The notes under the pieces are model-generated. The model was not told where the DNA came from, did no database searches, and saw only the letters and a program-made list of their open reading frames with translations. A stretch of DNA of 6,800 nt from DASZHA01 sp049644325 (GTDB lineage: Bacteria > Chloroflexota > Dormibacteria > DASZGP01). A program made the position numbers and the translations under genes. Positions within the stretch are counted from its first letter, which is position 1; each line of letters opens with the position of its first letter. The stretch is taken from the NCBI GenBank assembly GCA_049644325.1, contig JBARRR010000140.1, forward strand, positions 1-6,800, in the 5' to 3' direction. Below are positions 6,037-6,800 of this stretch, in pieces.

Positions 6037-6044
6037 GTCACATG
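6037..6044. promoter_or_regulatory. Single GTCACAT box near the predicted operon transcription start
   Basis: GTCACATG here repeats seven bases of the two boxes at 6104-6121. On the minus strand it reads CATGTGAC, and it overlaps the predicted transcription start of the minus-strand operon. A regulator bound here could block initiation. This rests only on motif similarity. Confidence 0.3.
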
Positions 6045-6047
6045 CGC

Positions 6048-6075
6048 AATGTACTCGGTAGGACGCAAAAGTCAG
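6048..6075 (-). promoter_or_regulatory. Candidate promoter for the five-gene minus-strand operon
   Basis: Read on the minus strand, CTGACT (6070-6075, 4/6 match to a -35) is followed by 16 bases and TACATT (6048-6053, 4/6 match to a -10). The start of transcription would be near 6041, giving a leader of about 50 bases before the GTG at 5989. The match is moderate and the organism's sigma factor preferences are unknown. Confidence 0.4.
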
Positions 6076-6088
6076 CCCCTGTTGAACT

Positions 6089-6096
6089 CCACGTGG
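6089..6096. promoter_or_regulatory. Perfect 8-bp palindrome CCACGTGG
   Basis: The eight bases read the same on both strands and lie between the two divergent candidate promoters, just upstream of the plus-strand -35. It could be a dimer binding site, but such a short GC-rich palindrome can also occur by chance. Confidence 0.25.
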
Positions 6097-6097
6097 C

Positions 6098-6125
6098 TTC
6101 ACTGTCACATACGGTCACATAGGAT
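6098..6125 (+). promoter_or_regulatory. Candidate folE promoter
   Basis: TTCACT (6098-6103, 4/6 to a -35), a 16-base spacer and TAGGAT (6120-6125, 4/6 to a -10) would start transcription near 6132, leaving a leader of less than 20 bases before the folE ATG. That leader is too short for a riboswitch. The spacer contains the paired GTCACATA boxes. An alternative -35, TTGAAC (6082-6087), has no good -10 at normal spacing. Confidence 0.4.
6104..6121 (+). repeat. Direct repeat GTCACATA x2, possible operator
   Basis: Two identical octamers at 6104-6111 and 6114-6121 are separated by two bases, so they repeat every 10 bases, one helical turn. They fill the space between the candidate -35 and -10 of folE. 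On the other strand each reads TATGTGAC, which contains the TGTGA half-site known from CRP-type regulators, but in direct rather than inverted orientation. Regulator identity is unknown. Confidence 0.5.
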
Positions 6126-6136
6126 CTACGTCGATC

Positions 6137-6143
6137 AAGGAGG
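6137..6143 (+). promoter_or_regulatory. folE ribosome binding site
   Basis: AAGGAGG lies six bases before the ATG at 6150, a near-perfect Shine-Dalgarno sequence at good spacing. It fixes the folE start. Confidence 0.85.
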
Positions 6144-6149
6144 AGCCCG

Positions 6150-6794
6150 ATGGCCAGCATCGCCGAAGATCCCGAGGACCTATCCGCGTGGGAGCGAGTC
6201 AACCCCCGAATCATCAGCCCCGACAAGTGGGAGCGTTATGAGGGCTACATGGCCGAGATCTTCGAGGCCTTCGGCATGGACCTCAACACCCCGGGTACAG
6301 AGCGCACCCCGGCCCGCTACGTCAAGGCGCTGTTCGACTCCACCTACGGATATGAGGGCGACCACAAGCTGCTCACCGCCTTTCCCACCGAGTGCCGGGG
6401 TGGCCCGGACTGCAGCATCAGCCAGATCATCGAGGGACCAATCCACTTCTACTCCCTCTGCGAGCACCACGCCCTCCCCTTCCACGGTGTGGCCCACGTC
6501 GGCTACATCGCCCACGAGCACATCATCGGCATCTCCAAGCTGACGCGGCTGGTGCGGCTCTTCGCCCGCCGCTTCACCGTCCAGGAGCGGATCGGACAGC
6601 AGATCGCCGACACCCTGGTCGACATCCTCGAGCCCCACGGCGTGGCGGTCCACCTGGAGGCGGTGCACCTCTGCACCCAGATGCGGGGCGTGCGCGAGGA
6701 GAGCTCGCACACCTGGACCTCGTTCTGGCGCGGCGGCTATGAGGACAAGCCCGAGCTGCGCGCCGAGTTCCTCAACGCGGCCCACAACCTCTAG
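6150..6794 (+). CDS. folE: GTP cyclohydrolase I (EC 3.5.4.16)
   Basis: 214 residues, complete and of normal length for the family. It converts GTP to 7,8-dihydroneopterin triphosphate and formate, the first step of tetrahydrofolate (and some pterin) synthesis, in the cytoplasm as a homodecamer. Family motifs are clear: SLCEHH (102-107) gives zinc ligands Cys104 and His107, HLCTQMRGV (173-181) gives the third zinc ligand Cys175, and HIIGISKLTRLVRLFARR (124-141) and VQERIGQQIAD (144-154) are the conserved core. The C-terminus has SSHTWTSFWRG (185-195), a Trp-containing version of the usual S-x-T-x-T segment. No catalytic or zinc residue is missing. It is transcribed divergently from the signalling operon and shares its promoter region. 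No other folate gene is in the window, although one could follow beyond 6800. Confidence 0.96.
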   Translation: MASIAEDPEDLSAWERVNPRIISPDKWERYEGYMAEIFEAFGMDLNTPGTERTPARYVKALFDSTYGYEGDHKLLTAFPTECRGGPDCSISQIIEGPIHFYSLCEHHALPFHGVAHVGYIAHEHIIGISKLTRLVRLFARRFTVQERIGQQIADTLVDILEPHGVAVHLEAVHLCTQMRGVREESSHTWTSFWRGGYEDKPELRAEFLNAAHNL

Positions 6795-6800
6795 CAACCC

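Noticed and set aside
6038..6043. Minus-strand ATG immediately followed by TGA in the operon leader
   Set aside because: Minimal start-stop elements can be regulatory, but this one lies at or upstream of the predicted transcription start and no ribosome site precedes it.
5120..6061. Plus-strand open frames opposite the receiver-like gene
   Set aside because: Two overlapping long frames exist but neither shows a domain. The minus strand has the receiver pattern and couples to the next gene by TGATG.
6060..6149. Riboswitch upstream of folE
   Set aside because: The likely leader is under 20 bases and no stem-rich element was seen between the promoter and the ATG.
6180..6797. 205-codon minus-strand frame opposite folE
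   Set aside because: FolE is certain on the plus strand from its zinc ligands and ribosome site. The opposite frame is a shadow.
1..6800. Mobile element, defence system or CRISPR array
   Set aside because: No transposase, integrase, inverted terminal repeats, nuclease or spacer-repeat pattern was found. The AAA+ ATPase has no nuclease or other defence partner here.

Overview
The window is very GC-rich and gene-dense, with short intergenic gaps, strong third-position G/C bias, GGAGG-type ribosome binding sites and one GTG start. This suggests a high-GC bacterium of the Actinomycetota / Chloroflexota / Dormibacterota type, probably from soil. The window alone does not settle the phylum. No rRNA, tRNA, CRISPR array, transposase or other mobile element was seen.

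Layout. Positions 1-5989 hold one compact run of five genes on the minus strand, read from right to left: (i) a small receiver-like protein that lacks the phosphoacceptor Asp (5183-5989); (ii) an AAA+ ATPase with an N-terminal winged-helix-like region (3819-5183), whose start overlaps the previous stop by one base; (iii) an FHA domain fused to a class III nucleotide cyclase domain (2810-3787); (iv) a membrane-anchored Ser/Thr protein kinase with a Gly- and Pro-rich outer tail (1280-2722); (v) a second Ser/Thr kinase (1-1227) that runs off the left edge. A 160-bp divergent promoter region (5990-6149) separates this run from folE (GTP cyclohydrolase I, 6150-6794, plus strand), which is complete.

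How the genes may work together (inference). The operon combines phospho-Thr writers (two kinases), a phospho-Thr reader (FHA), a possible nucleotide-signal domain (cyclase) and a mechanical output (AAA+ ATPase plus pseudo-receiver). The most distinctive signal is in the tail of the left-edge kinase: six T-x-x-D/E motifs, five preceded by Glu, spaced every 10-11 residues (bases 130-303). T-x-x-D is a classic FHA recognition motif once the Thr is phosphorylated. The tail could therefore be a multivalent, self-phosphorylated docking array for the FHA-cyclase encoded two genes upstream. I know of no description of this arrangement, but I could not search for one.

The divergent promoter region carries three GTCACAT boxes (TGTGAC on the other strand, like a CRP half-site). 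Two lie ten bases apart inside a candidate folE promoter and one sits near the predicted operon start. folE itself looks like an ordinary housekeeping gene.
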